A stretch of 64,000 nt of DNA from Actinokineospora diospyrosa (GCF_024171925.1 NZ_JAMTCO010000004.1:479743-543742), one strand, 5' to 3'. Positions 26,667 through 35,303 are shown, numbered from the stretch's first letter. A program made the numbers and translations. Notes: generated from the sequence alone by a model not told the origin.

Positions 26667-27367
26667 CCGCAGCCCCCGGCCGTGTCGCGGTCGAACGCGC
26701 CGGTCGCCGCGAGCACCGGCGCCGGTATGTCCTTAGTGGATGGAGCAGCGGTATCCGGGCCGCTGAGCGCGGCGATGAAGTGCTCGAGGCGGTCGAGGCC
26801 CCAGTAGCGGTGGCGACCCAGACGGAAATACGGGACGCCGAAGATGTCGTCTTCATAAGCGGCGGTGAGCATGTCCACTCCCTCGGCGCGCAGGGAAGGG
26901 TCGCTGGGGGCATCGAGGACGGTGTCCGGGTTCATGTCACAGGCAAGGGCGGCGGCACGGACAACCTGCGGGTCGCAGATGTTCTCGCCGCGCTCCCAGC
27001 GGGCCTCGGTGAGCGCCAGGTAGAACGGCCACGCCTGGCCCGCGCGACGGGCGTGCAGCCAGGCCAGGTTGGGCAGTTCCCACCACGGGTCGACGTCCAC
27101 CGGCCAGACCAGGGGGTAGCCGCGTTCCTGGGCCAGGCGCTTGGTGTCGGCGAGCAGGTAGAGGTGTTTGGCCTTGCTCATCGGGACGTAGATGATCTCG
27201 GCGCCGCGGGCGTGCAGGGCGGCCTCGGTCGTCTTGTCCGGCTCCCAGAACGGGATGAAGTCGGCCCGGTGCACCACATCCGGCACCCGCGCGAGCAGGT
27301 CCCGCACCGCCATCCAGCTGTACGGGCTGTTCAGCGCGAAGAACACCCGGGGGCGTTTGGTCCTCAC
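26663..27367 (-). CDS. DsbA-like protein, 2-hydroxychromene-2-carboxylate isomerase family
   Basis: A 234-residue thioredoxin-fold protein of the DsbA/HCCA isomerase family: N-terminal VFFALNSPYSWMAVRDL, with SPYSW in place of CxxC, a central helical insert and C-terminal DDIFGVPYFRLGRHRYWGLDRLEHF (the cis-Pro loop GVPYF). It has no CxxC, so it is not a disulphide oxidase. Related isomerases sit in type II PKS clusters that build cinnamoyl and polyene chains, where they are thought to set double-bond geometry before ring closure; that role is inferred here. It overlaps its neighbours by 4 bp on both sides. Confidence 0.88.
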   Translation of the reverse strand: MRTKRPRVFFALNSPYSWMAVRDLLARVPDVVHRADFIPFWEPDKTTEAALHARGAEIIYVPMSKAKHLYLLADTKRLAQERGYPLVWPVDVDPWWELPNLAWLHARRAGQAWPFYLALTEARWERGENICDPQVVRAAALACDMNPDTVLDAPSDPSLRAEGVDMLTAAYEDDIFGVPYFRLGRHRYWGLDRLEHFIAALSGPDTAAPSTKDIPAPVLAATGAFDRDTAGGCG

Positions 27368-28266
27368 CGCGAACCCCCGAGCAAGGCGGCCCGGGTGACG
27401 GCGTCGAACTCGGCCAGCGCACCCGCCCGCTCGCCGCGGCTGATGGCGTAGCCGTGCAGGATCGTGGCCGTGGCGGTGCGGATGAGGCGGTCGCCGCGGC
27501 GGACGTAGAAGTCGAGGTCGGCGGTGTACAGGACATCGCGGACGATGTCGCGCACGGTGAGCACGGTGTGGACGGTCTCCTCCATGTACGCGGCGGCGAA
27601 GACCTTGATCCGGGAGCGGGACACGACCGGGATCCAGCCCCGGGTGTCGAGCATGGTGCGGATCGAGATGCCCCGGTCGGCGAGGAAGCGGTCGATACCC
27701 TCTTCGACAGCCTTGATGTAGCCCCCGTGTTGCAGCCGATCAGACAGGTGGCAGTCGTAGTACGGGATCCGCCAACTCCAGAGAAAAGCATTGTCGGACA
27801 GGGGGAGCTCCGCAACCCCCTCTTGCTTGCCGAGCGAGTCCACAGCGGACACGAGATGGCGATCCAATCCCATGGGCAGCGGATCACCCGCGACGCCCGC
27901 GGAAGTCAGGACGACAGCGATTCGTCCGGTGAGGACGGTCTCCGTGCGGCCGCCCCGGTCCACGGTCATCTTGGCGGTGAACCGCAGCGCGGGCCCCACA
28001 CCGTCCACCGGGGTCAGCACGGTGGTGACGACGTCGTCGACGTCGAGGGTCGCCGGGAGCTGGATCGAGGTCTCGACGAACTCCAAGCCCACCCCGTGCC
28101 GGTGGAACAGCGCGGCCGGGCCGAGGCCCAAGCCGCGGAAGTGGTCGAGGACGGCCTCCTCCAGCAGGTAGCCGAAGTGCTTGAACCCGATCCAGGTGCG
28201 GATGTTCGCACCCTCGTAGCGCGGTCGGCCCACGGTGCTCGTCGGCGTCTGGACTCCGGTGGTCAC
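27364..28266 (-). CDS. Double-hotdog acyl-thioester protein (thioesterase/dehydratase-like)
   Basis: A 300-residue protein that appears to contain two hotdog halves: RTWIGFKHFGYLLEEAVLDHFRGLG...GLEFVETSIQLPATLDVDD in the first, and IPYYDCHLSDRLQHGGYIKAVEEGIDRFLADRG...VVSRSRIKVFAAAYMEETVHTVLTVRDI in the second. Such double-hotdog proteins act as acyl-CoA/ACP thioesterases, dehydratases or acyl-handling proteins. Catalytic residues cannot be assigned with confidence. It is translationally coupled (GTGA) to the hydrolase gene upstream. A job in releasing or modifying the polyketide acyl chain is likely from context. Confidence 0.8.
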   Translation of the reverse strand: MTTGVQTPTSTVGRPRYEGANIRTWIGFKHFGYLLEEAVLDHFRGLGLGPAALFHRHGVGLEFVETSIQLPATLDVDDVVTTVLTPVDGVGPALRFTAKMTVDRGGRTETVLTGRIAVVLTSAGVAGDPLPMGLDRHLVSAVDSLGKQEGVAELPLSDNAFLWSWRIPYYDCHLSDRLQHGGYIKAVEEGIDRFLADRGISIRTMLDTRGWIPVVSRSRIKVFAAAYMEETVHTVLTVRDIVRDVLYTADLDFYVRRGDRLIRTATATILHGYAISRGERAGALAEFDAVTRAALLGGSR

Positions 28267-28994
28267 GCGGCATCGCTCCCTTCGCGGTCGGTGAACTCGG
28301 TCAACGCGGCGGCCACCCGCTCGGGGCGGTCGAGGTGCTGGAAGTGCGTCCCGCCCGGCACCAGGCGGACCTCGGCCGCGAGCATCGCGGCGGCCAAGGC
28401 ATGAGCCCGGTCGGGCGGCAGCGCCCGGTCTCCCGAGCAGGTCAGCACCATGGTCGGGGTGCGCACCTCGGCGAGCGGCAACTTCGCGGTGCGGCGGAAC
28501 TGGTCGAACAGCGCACCGAGACCGTGCTCGCCCGCCCGTCGTGCGGTCTGGTCGACCATGGCGTCGACGAGCTCGTCCTCGACCACCCGCGATCCCAACC
28601 GCAGTCGCAAGCCCTCGGCCATGATCGCGCGGAAGTCGGCGTACGCGCGCTCGTACGGCTCCGCCGCGGTCGGGTAGAACGGGACGAGCAACAGCGCGGG
28701 AACGGCCGCTACCTCAGCCAAGTGCTGCAGGACCGCGTTGGCACCGAATGAATGTCCAATCAGGACCTCCACCGGCTCCGGAACCTCGTCCAGCGCCCGG
28801 CGCAACCACGCCCCGGCGTCGCCGTCGGAAGTCCAGCGGTAGTCGTTGCCCGCCCGCCACGGCAGGTCGAGCGCGTAGAACCGGCCCGGGAACCGCTCGG
28901 CGACCGCGCGCCAACTGTCCCACCGGTCCTCCACCCCGTGCGCGGCGACCACGACCGGTCCGTCACCGCCAAGCAACCGAACGCCGACGCTCAT
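28263..28994 (-). CDS. Alpha/beta hydrolase (possible acyl-chain thioesterase)
   Basis: A 243-residue alpha/beta-hydrolase. The nucleophile elbow is GHSFGAN with Ser near residue 93, the acid is probably Asp in CSGDRALPPD and the base is His in GGTHFQHLDRPE. The length suits type II thioesterases and lipases without a large lid. In the PKS/RiPP operon it may release or edit acyl-ACP intermediates. The overlap of 4 bp with both neighbours marks it as part of the run. Confidence 0.9.
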   Translation of the reverse strand: MSVGVRLLGGDGPVVVAAHGVEDRWDSWRAVAERFPGRFYALDLPWRAGNDYRWTSDGDAGAWLRRALDEVPEPVEVLIGHSFGANAVLQHLAEVAAVPALLLVPFYPTAAEPYERAYADFRAIMAEGLRLRLGSRVVEDELVDAMVDQTARRAGEHGLGALFDQFRRTAKLPLAEVRTPTMVLTCSGDRALPPDRAHALAAAMLAAEVRLVPGGTHFQHLDRPERVAAALTEFTDREGSDAA

Positions 28995-29731
28995 CGCGCC
29001 ACCACCCGGATCGAGGCGTATCCGTCCTCGTTATCACCGCAGGTCAACAGCGCATCAGGCCCGCTGCCCGCGGACAACCACTCAGCTGCACGAACGGCCT
29101 GGACAACCCCCAGCGCGCCGTAAATCTCCCCCAGCGGGTCATCCTCCAGGGTCAGCGCCGCAGGAGTCGTCCCCAGGTCCAGCGCCAAGGCACCAGGCTC
29201 GCGGGAAAGCACCACGCAGGCGGCGACAGCTGTGGTCTCTACCAAGTCGCAATCAGGCTCAACGCCCACGACCACAACTCGATCCGCGCGATCGGCCGCG
29301 ATGAGGCGTGATCCGTGGCGAAGCGCGTCGATCCCTGAGGTGCGGCCGGAGCAGAGGGTGAGGTTGGGGCCGGTGAAGCCGAACCGGATCGCGATGGCCC
29401 CTGCGATGACGTTGCTAGACGCGTTGGGGATGTCCATCGGGCTGATGGACCGCCGTTCCCCAGCCCGGACGAGGGCAGCGGCCGAGCGCACGGTGTCGAT
29501 GTTGCCCAGGTTGGAACTGACGACCACACCGGTGGTGACAGCTCCGGGCAACGGCAAGGTCGGCTTGCCCAGTGGTAGCCCCAGCGCTCGGTGGACCGCG
29601 CAGAGAGCGAGTCTCGTGGCGGGATCCTTGCCAAGCAAACCTTTGCGTCCCAACAAGGTGTGTGCCTGCTCTGGTGAACAGTCTCCCTCGCTGGGAACGT
29701 GCAGTGCGTGGCCGATGATCGAGGCGGTCAT
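28991..29731 (-). CDS. Short ketosynthase-like protein lacking the active-site Cys
   Basis: A 246-residue thiolase-fold protein, about 120-150 residues shorter than a normal KS. The region equivalent to TACSAS reads TLCSGRTSG: aligned on TL..ALRHG, the nucleophile position is Arg and a Cys lies three residues earlier. The C-terminal catalytic His motifs (HGTGT, GHT) are missing. It follows the complete KS (29728-30825) with a 4-bp overlap, as chain-length factors follow KS-alpha in type II systems, so it is probably the non-catalytic partner of that KS. A different activity cannot be excluded. Confidence 0.82.
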   Translation of the reverse strand: MTASIIGHALHVPSEGDCSPEQAHTLLGRKGLLGKDPATRLALCAVHRALGLPLGKPTLPLPGAVTTGVVVSSNLGNIDTVRSAAALVRAGERRSISPMDIPNASSNVIAGAIAIRFGFTGPNLTLCSGRTSGIDALRHGSRLIAADRADRVVVVGVEPDCDLVETTAVAACVVLSREPGALALDLGTTPAALTLEDDPLGEIYGALGVVQAVRAAEWLSAGSGPDALLTCGDNEDGYASIRVVAR

Positions 29732-30825
29732 GGCAGACCCACCACCGATACCGCGTTCACGCCGCCGAACCCGAAGGCGTTCACCTGGGCCAACTCGAAC
29801 CGACCCGCCTCCGGTTCACCGCGCACCAGGCGCAGTCCGGCGGCTTCGGGGATGGAGTTGATAAGCCCGGCGACCGCGGGCACCCGACCGGCGTGCATCG
29901 ACTCGATGGCCACGATGAGGTTCATCAGCGCGGCAGCTCCTGACGTGTGGCCGAGGGCGCCCTTCAACGCGGTGACCGATGGGCGATCGCCGAGAACCTG
30001 GGTGAGCGCAGCAGCCTCAGTCGGGTCGTTGAGCGCGGTTCCGGTGCCGTGCGCGACGACGAGGTCGATGTCCTCAGCGGTGATCCCGGCCCGGGTGTGG
30101 GCGTCGCGCATGGCGTTGACGATCCCGGGGAGGTGCGGGCCGGTCTCGTGGAAGGCGTCGCAGGTGAGGCTGGTGGACAGCAGGTGAGCACGGGCGTCCG
30201 GCGCGTCGGGTCTCAACACCACCGCCGCGGCTCCCTCGCCGAGCAGGACGCCGGTGCGGTCGCGGTCGAACGGCCGCAGGGCGGTGGTGGGGTCGTCCGA
30301 GATCCGGGCGATCATCGCCAACATGCTGTCGGTCATGGCGTCCGCGCCCGCGACCACCACGGCGTCGGCCTCACCGGTGACCAGCATGTCCGCGCCGACC
30401 GCGAGCGCGTGCCCGGAGGCCGAGCAGGCGTTGGCGACGGTGTGCACACCCTCCACAGTGGGCAGTGCGCGCCGCACGGCGCGGCCGAAGTGCAGGTCCG
30501 CCGGATCGAGCGCGGCGCCGTCGACGGCCCACCGCTCGACCGCGCGCAGCTCGCGCAACCCGGTGCCGACCACGACATGGACCCGTCGCACATCCGGCGG
30601 CAGCCCAGCGGCGGCCGCTCCCGCGACGCACCGGGTCAGCCACCGCGAAGCACGCAGCGACGGCTCAGGATCCTCGTCGGGGATCTGGTAGCCGTGGGTC
30701 ACACCGGTCTTGTCGTGGAACCGCAGGGGCCCCAACGCTGTCCGGCCCGCGAACAACCCCGCGGTGGTCGACCGCAGATCCCCCAGACCAGTGACCATGT
30801 CATACCCCGTCACCACGATCCGCAC
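29728..30825 (-). CDS. Beta-ketoacyl-ACP synthase (KS-alpha), second copy
   Basis: A 365-residue KAS-II-like ketosynthase with an intact triad: Cys in NACSASGHALAVG (about residue 140), His in AHGTGTALND (about 273) and His in KGALGHTSGAA (about 308); the C-terminal NAFGFGGVNA loop is also present. It condenses malonyl-ACP with the growing acyl chain. Starting at GTG, it overlaps the CLF-like gene by 26 bp. Two different KS genes in one cluster are typical of polyene-type II PKS systems, where each KS pair handles a different chain-length range. Confidence 0.93.
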   Translation of the reverse strand: MRIVVTGYDMVTGLGDLRSTTAGLFAGRTALGPLRFHDKTGVTHGYQIPDEDPEPSLRASRWLTRCVAGAAAAGLPPDVRRVHVVVGTGLRELRAVERWAVDGAALDPADLHFGRAVRRALPTVEGVHTVANACSASGHALAVGADMLVTGEADAVVVAGADAMTDSMLAMIARISDDPTTALRPFDRDRTGVLLGEGAAAVVLRPDAPDARAHLLSTSLTCDAFHETGPHLPGIVNAMRDAHTRAGITAEDIDLVVAHGTGTALNDPTEAAALTQVLGDRPSVTALKGALGHTSGAAALMNLIVAIESMHAGRVPAVAGLINSIPEAAGLRLVRGEPEAGRFELAQVNAFGFGGVNAVSVVGLP

Positions 30826-31834
30826 GCCGCCACCCCCTCAGCACCACAGCACCCACCGCACCATCGGACGTCGTCCCGGTCACCACGCTCGGCCGACCGT
30901 CCACATCGGAATCAATCGCGGACCGCTCCAGCAGTGCTGCCACCTGGAACGCCCCGGAAGCCGCGTGGCACTCCCCCACCGTCTCCTTGACCCGGATCCG
31001 CTCCACGTCCCCGAAGACCTCGGCCACCGCGGTGACCTCCCCGTGGTCCCGCTCGGGAATGCCCCGCTCACCGGTAGCGACAGCCCAGACCTCGCTTGGC
31101 TTTACCTCGGCTTTGGCGAGCGCCCGCCGAAGGACCTCGCTGAGATCCCCCGAGGTGCTCACCGCGGTCGCGAGCACCTCCGCCAGCGGCACCCGCCCCG
31201 CCGCCCGAACATCCGCGGCCCGTTCTGCGACGAACACGACCGCGCCTTCGCCCGGGAGCACGCCCCGCCCGCCGTAGCGGAGGTGATCCGCCCAGGCGGT
31301 GTGCGGGCTGAACTCCTCGGCCGCACCAACCAGCACGGCGTCGGCGTACCCCCTGGCCAGGGTCATGCCGGTGTAGCGCAAGGTCCGCACCCCGGCCAAC
31401 TGCCCGGCCGCGATGGTCGCGTTGACCCCTTTGAGCCCGTAGCGGATCGCGCTGTGCCCCGCGGCCGAGTTCATCACCGCAGCCGGGAACAGCACCGGGT
31501 TCACGTGATAAGGCCGATCCTCCACGATCGTCGCCCGGCTGAAGTCACTGGTAGCCCGAACTCCACCGGCGGTCGTGCCGAGCACCACACCGAACCGCGC
31601 CCGGTCATGACCATCCACAGCAGACCCGATCGACTCCAACGCGCGCCCACACCCAACCACAGCCAACGCCGTGGTCCGGTCATAACCGCTGGTCCCCTTC
31701 CGCCCCAGCTGCGCCCGCACATCGAAATCCCGGATGACATGCGCCACCGGCCCCGGCAACTCCTCGTCGAACATCCCCCCGACCTCAACCGCACCACCCC
31801 CCGCGACCACCCCCACCCCGGTAATCGCGATCAT
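30800..31834 (-). CDS. Chain-length-factor-like ketosynthase (KS-beta)
   Basis: A 344-residue thiolase-fold protein in which the nucleophile region reads ATIAAGQLAGVRTL: a Gln replaces the active-site Cys, the hallmark of KS-beta/CLF subunits of type II PKS. The HGTGT motif is degraded (ATGERGIPERD), and GECHAASG replaces the GHT motif. It lies after the KS at 32202-33407 with only the degraded KS fragment between, so it probably pairs with that KS to set chain length and start decarboxylation. Confidence 0.9.
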   Translation of the reverse strand: MIAITGVGVVAGGGAVEVGGMFDEELPGPVAHVIRDFDVRAQLGRKGTSGYDRTTALAVVGCGRALESIGSAVDGHDRARFGVVLGTTAGGVRATSDFSRATIVEDRPYHVNPVLFPAAVMNSAAGHSAIRYGLKGVNATIAAGQLAGVRTLRYTGMTLARGYADAVLVGAAEEFSPHTAWADHLRYGGRGVLPGEGAVVFVAERAADVRAAGRVPLAEVLATAVSTSGDLSEVLRRALAKAEVKPSEVWAVATGERGIPERDHGEVTAVAEVFGDVERIRVKETVGECHAASGAFQVAALLERSAIDSDVDGRPSVVTGTTSDGAVGAVVLRGWRRADRGDGV

Positions 31835-32205
31835 GCGACCCTCCCCAGGACCGCGATCGCGTTGTTCCCGCCAAAGGCGAGCCCGTTGTTCTGCACCACG
31901 TCCAACCGCGCAGCCCGAGCCACGTTCGGCACCGGGTCAATGCCGCCCAGCGCCGGATCGGGCTCTTGGAAGTTGTTCCGCCGCAGCATGAACCCACCGG
32001 CAATGCCCAGCACCGCGGCGATCGCGCCGAACCCGCTCGCCGCCCTCGCGGTACGGTCCAGGACCGACCCGACCGAGCTGACCAGCCGCGCATTCCCACC
32101 GAACACCGAGATCACTCCCAGCTCGTGGGCCAGCACCTCACCCTGGCGCGAACAGTCCACCTGAGACACACCGCCCCCTCGGCCACGCTCCGCAGTCGCG
32201 ATCAT
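31831..32205 (-). pseudogene. Degraded C-terminal ketosynthase duplicate
   Basis: A 124-codon frame whose last ~73 codons are almost the same as the end of the KS directly upstream (both contain NFQEPDPALGGIDPVPNVA and end GGNNAIAVLGRVA). The DNA at 31831-32050 repeats 32202-32421 at a distance of 371 bp, with close identity over the first ~150 bp. Towards the N-terminus the copy decays: GHTMGAASG becomes DRTARAASG, losing the catalytic His, and the Cys half is absent. It still starts and stops with 4-bp overlaps, so ribosomes may pass through it. It is probably a tandem-duplication remnant, not an active enzyme. Confidence 0.8.
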
Positions 32206-33407
32206 GCGACCCTCCCCAGGACCGCGATCGCGTTGTTCCCGCCGAAGGCGAACCCGTTGTTCTGCACCACGTCCAACCGCGCAGCCCGAGCCACGTTCGG
32301 CACCGGATCAATACCGCCCAGCGCTGGATCCGGTTCCTGGAAGTTGATCGTCGGCGGTATGAAACCCTCGGCGATGCCCAGCACCGCGGCGATCGCGCCG
32401 AACCCGCTCGCCGCCCCCATCGTGTGCCCCAACATCGACTTGATGGAGCTGATCGGCGGTGGCTCGGCGCCGAACACGGCGTGTACCGCGCGGGCCTCCA
32501 CCAGGTCGTTGGCCGGTGTCCCCGTCCCGTGCGCGCAGATGTAGTCCACATCGGACGCGCTGATCCCGGCGTTGCGGTGGGCCAGCCGCATGCACTCCGC
32601 GATGCTCTCGGCGTTGGGCGCGACCATGTGCTCGGCGTCGCAGTTGAGGCCGTAGCCGAGGACCTCGGCGTAGATCCGCGCGCCCCTGGCCCGCGCCGAG
32701 TCCAGCGACTCGACGAACAGGGCCGCGCCGCCCTCGCCGGTGAGGATGCCGGAGCGGTCGCGGTCGAAAGGTGCGCAGGCGAGGCCGGTGACCGCGCCGA
32801 GGCGGGAGAAGCCCGCGTGCACCCAGCGGGCGACCGAGTCGGCGCCGCCCGCCACCACGTGGTCCTGCTCCCCGCAGGCGACCAGGTCGTAGGCGTGGCC
32901 GAGCGCGTAGTTGCTCGCCGAGCAGGCGGTGGACAGCGTCAGGCACTCCCCCGTCAGCCCGAGCTCGGCGTTGACCGCGGCGCTGATGCGCTCGGCGGGC
33001 ACGGCCGCGACCTCGGCCGGGTTCAACGCGGGGAACCCAGCGGCGACCACCTGTTCGGTCAGCAGCTCCACCACCCGGGACTCGCCACCGGTCGTGCCGA
33101 ACACCGAGCCGGATGCCGTCCCCGTCAACCGATCCGGGTCGATCCCGCTGTCGCGCACCGCCAACCTCGCCGACGCCGCGGCGAACAGGCTGGTGCGCCC
33201 CCACCGGGCTGGGTCGAGGCGCTCGAGCAGGTCACCGGGGGCGAACCCGGTGACCTCCCCGGCCCGGCGGTGCAGGAACCCGGTGGCGTCGAACGCGCTG
33301 ATCTCGCTGATGCCGCTGCGCCCGGCCCGCAGCGCGGCGGCGAACGCCCGCGCGCCGACGCCGATGCTCGACACCGGGCCCAGGCCGGTGATGGCGACCC
33401 GGCGCAC
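32202..33407 (-). CDS. Beta-ketoacyl-ACP synthase (KS-alpha), first copy
   Basis: A 401-residue complete type II ketosynthase: Cys in STACSASNYALG (about residue 161), His in CAHGTGTPANDLVE (about 299), His in SMLGHTMGAASG (about 335) and the terminal NNGFAFGGNNA loop. It should load malonyl units on the ACP encoded 2 bp upstream of its start. Its own 3' end has been duplicated to give the remnant that follows. Context with KR and two DHs but no enoyl reductase suggests it builds an unsaturated chain. Confidence 0.95.
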   Translation of the reverse strand: MRRVAITGLGPVSSIGVGARAFAAALRAGRSGISEISAFDATGFLHRRAGEVTGFAPGDLLERLDPARWGRTSLFAAASARLAVRDSGIDPDRLTGTASGSVFGTTGGESRVVELLTEQVVAAGFPALNPAEVAAVPAERISAAVNAELGLTGECLTLSTACSASNYALGHAYDLVACGEQDHVVAGGADSVARWVHAGFSRLGAVTGLACAPFDRDRSGILTGEGGAALFVESLDSARARGARIYAEVLGYGLNCDAEHMVAPNAESIAECMRLAHRNAGISASDVDYICAHGTGTPANDLVEARAVHAVFGAEPPPISSIKSMLGHTMGAASGFGAIAAVLGIAEGFIPPTINFQEPDPALGGIDPVPNVARAARLDVVQNNGFAFGGNNAIAVLGRVA

Positions 33408-33409
33408 GC

Positions 33410-33661
33410 TCAGCCCCGGACCGCGTACTTGGCGACGACGTCGTGCAGGGCGCGCAGGCTGACCATGTTCGGCAGCTCCTGCTGCGGGATGTCGACCTTG
33501 TAGCGCTTCTCCACCCGGGCCAGCAGCTCGATGGCGCGCAACGAGTCGGTGTCGTGCTCCTCGGCGAACAGGCCGTCGTCGGAGACCTCCTCCGGTTCGA
33601 CCTCCAGGACGTCGGCGGCGATCTCGCGCAGCTCGTCGAGGGTGGCGGTGATCTGGGTCAT
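33410..33661 (-). CDS. Acyl carrier protein
   Basis: An 83-residue type II ACP. The phosphopantetheine Ser is in DTDSLRAIELL near residue 42, followed by the acidic helix II region and a KYKVDIP-like turn (KRYKVDIPQQELPNMVSL). The ATG at 33661 has GGAGG upstream; an earlier in-frame ATG at 33697 lacks one. It carries the chain for the KS, KR and DH proteins of this operon. No phosphopantetheinyl transferase is in the window, so activation must come from elsewhere. Confidence 0.95.
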   Translation of the reverse strand: MTQITATLDELREIAADVLEVEPEEVSDDGLFAEEHDTDSLRAIELLARVEKRYKVDIPQQELPNMVSLRALHDVVAKYAVRG

Positions 33662-33698
33662 CGGGTCCTCCTGGGGTGTCGGGTACTGCGGGAGCACA

Positions 33699-34223
33699 TC
33701 AGCGGCGCGGCAGGCGACGGACGGCAGCCGCGCGGTGGTTCAGGTTCCGCTCGGGCGCGGCAGGGCGCCCCCTGGCCACGGCGAGCATCGAGCCGAAAGT
33801 GACGATCACGGTGCCGCGCACCCGCGTCTCGCCGGTGAGGAAAGCGGTGTCGCCCTTCGTGCCCGCCAGTTCGACGGTGTGCTCGACGACGTCGCCCGGG
33901 TAGGCGGAGCCGGTGAACCGCACGTCCCTGGCCGCGCCGAACAGCGGTAGTCCCGGCAGGTCGAGTCCCCGCAGGCGCGCGCTGTGCAGCCACAGCAGCG
34001 CGCCCGCCTGACCGAACGACTCGATCAGCAGGGTCGCCGGGTAGGCGTGGTCATCAGGGCCCGCGTGCTCGTCAATCCCGGCGTAGCAGGGTTCCGCGCC
34101 GCTGATCGCCTTTTCGGCGACGATGCGGCGGTCGGGGTCGAGGTGGCGGACCCGGTCGACGAGCAGGATCGGGTGCCGGTGCGGCAGCACGCGGGCGATG
34201 TCAGGCAGTTCGAGCACCGGCAC
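33699..34223 (-). CDS. 3-hydroxyacyl-ACP dehydratase, FabZ-like
   Basis: A 174-residue hotdog protein. The FabZ-type start LPHRHPILLVDRV contains the catalytic His, and the partner acidic residue lies in LLIESFGQAGALL. It should dehydrate 3-hydroxyacyl-ACP made by the KR to trans-2-enoyl-ACP. Its start overlaps the second dehydratase gene by 23 bp. The last ~30 residues are basic and probably disordered. Confidence 0.9.
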   Translation of the reverse strand: MPVLELPDIARVLPHRHPILLVDRVRHLDPDRRIVAEKAISGAEPCYAGIDEHAGPDDHAYPATLLIESFGQAGALLWLHSARLRGLDLPGLPLFGAARDVRFTGSAYPGDVVEHTVELAGTKGDTAFLTGETRVRGTVIVTFGSMLAVARGRPAAPERNLNHRAAAVRRLPRR

Positions 34224-34566
34224 CCCGCAGTTCCAGGGTCATCCGCGCGGCGGGGGTGCCGTCGTCGCGGACGCACTTGGCGCGCACCCGGTCGCCGGTG
34301 ATGTCGAGGTGGGCGGTGAGCCGGTCACCGGGGTGCAGCGGGGCGGTAAGTCCTAGTGAGACGACGGCGGCGAGCTCGACCCGCTGGGGCGCGAGGACGA
34401 GCCGCGCGGCCTGCAGGACGGTCTCGACGGTGAACACACCCGGGTAGACGGGCCACCCGGGGTAGTGCCCGGACAGGTACGGGTCCCGCGCGGAGACCAC
34501 TTTGTACGCGGTGGTGCCCTCGACGCGGTCCACCGCCGACAGCGGCTTCGCCTGGTTCGCCGTCAC
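34201..34566 (-). CDS. 3-hydroxyacyl-ACP dehydratase, small hotdog subunit
   Basis: A 121-residue single-hotdog protein with the FabA/FabZ active-site signature [27 protein letters not shown] (His near residue 34, Glu near 48). Together with the adjacent FabZ-like protein it may form a heteromeric dehydratase, as in aryl-polyene and polyene type II systems. The start overlaps the KR stop by 4 bp. Confidence 0.9.
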   Translation of the reverse strand: MTANQAKPLSAVDRVEGTTAYKVVSARDPYLSGHYPGWPVYPGVFTVETVLQAARLVLAPQRVELAAVVSLGLTAPLHPGDRLTAHLDITGDRVRAKCVRDDGTPAARMTLELRGAGARTA

Positions 34567-35303
34567 AGCACCAGCCCGCCGTCGACCTGGATGACCTGGC
34601 CGGTGATGTAGGCGGCCCGGTCGGAGAGCAGGAACGAGACCAGGTCGGCCACGTCGTCGGGGGTGCCGAAGCGGCCGAGCGGGACCCGGCCGAGGGTGTC
34701 GGCGCGGCGCCGCTCGGGCAGGCCCGCGGTCATGTCGGTCTCGATGAACCCGGGCGCGACCACGTTGACCCGCACGCCGTGCCCGCCGACCTCCTTGGCC
34801 AGGGCCCGGCTCATGCCGTGCACGCCAGCCTTGGCCGCGGCGTAGTTGGACTGGGTGGCGTTGCCGTAGACGCCCGCGATCGAGGAGATGCTGACGATCG
34901 CGCCGCGCCGCTGCTTCATCAGCTCGAACACCACCGCGCGCGACACGGTGAACGCGCCGGTGAGGTTGGTGTCGAGCACCGCCCGCCAGTCCGCGGTGGA
35001 CATCAGGGCCATCGGGTTGTCGCGCACGATCCCGGCCGAGTTGACCAGGGCGCTCGGCGGGCCGAGCTCGGCCTTGGCACCGGCCAGGAACGCGACGACG
35101 GCGGCCTCGTCGGTGACGTCGCAGCGGGCGTGGTGCACCCGGCGGCCCTCGGCGCGGACCGCGGCGGCCACCTCCTCGGCGGCCCCGGTGTCAGCGCGGT
35201 AGCAGAAAGCGATGTCATAACCGTCGCGCGCCAGCCGGATCGCGACCGAGCGGCCGATTCCGCGCGATCCTCCGGTGACCACCGCGGTCGCCCCGATCTG
35301 CAT
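34563..35303 (-). CDS. 3-oxoacyl-ACP reductase (FabG-like ketoreductase)
   Basis: A 246-residue SDR with TGGSRGIG (about 10-17), NSAG (about 88-91), a Ser in SISSIAG, catalytic YAAAK and the C-terminal GQVIQVDGG typical of FabG. It reduces 3-oxoacyl-ACP to 3-hydroxyacyl-ACP with NADPH. It is the first gene of the PKS-lanthipeptide operon. The ATG at 35303 is preferred, with AAAGG 9-10 nt upstream; the frame open to 35342 adds 13 residues before the Rossmann start. Confidence 0.95.
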   Translation of the reverse strand: MQIGATAVVTGGSRGIGRSVAIRLARDGYDIAFCYRADTGAAEEVAAAVRAEGRRVHHARCDVTDEAAVVAFLAGAKAELGPPSALVNSAGIVRDNPMALMSTADWRAVLDTNLTGAFTVSRAVVFELMKQRRGAIVSISSIAGVYGNATQSNYAAAKAGVHGMSRALAKEVGGHGVRVNVVAPGFIETDMTAGLPERRRADTLGRVPLGRFGTPDDVADLVSFLLSDRAAYITGQVIQVDGGLVL

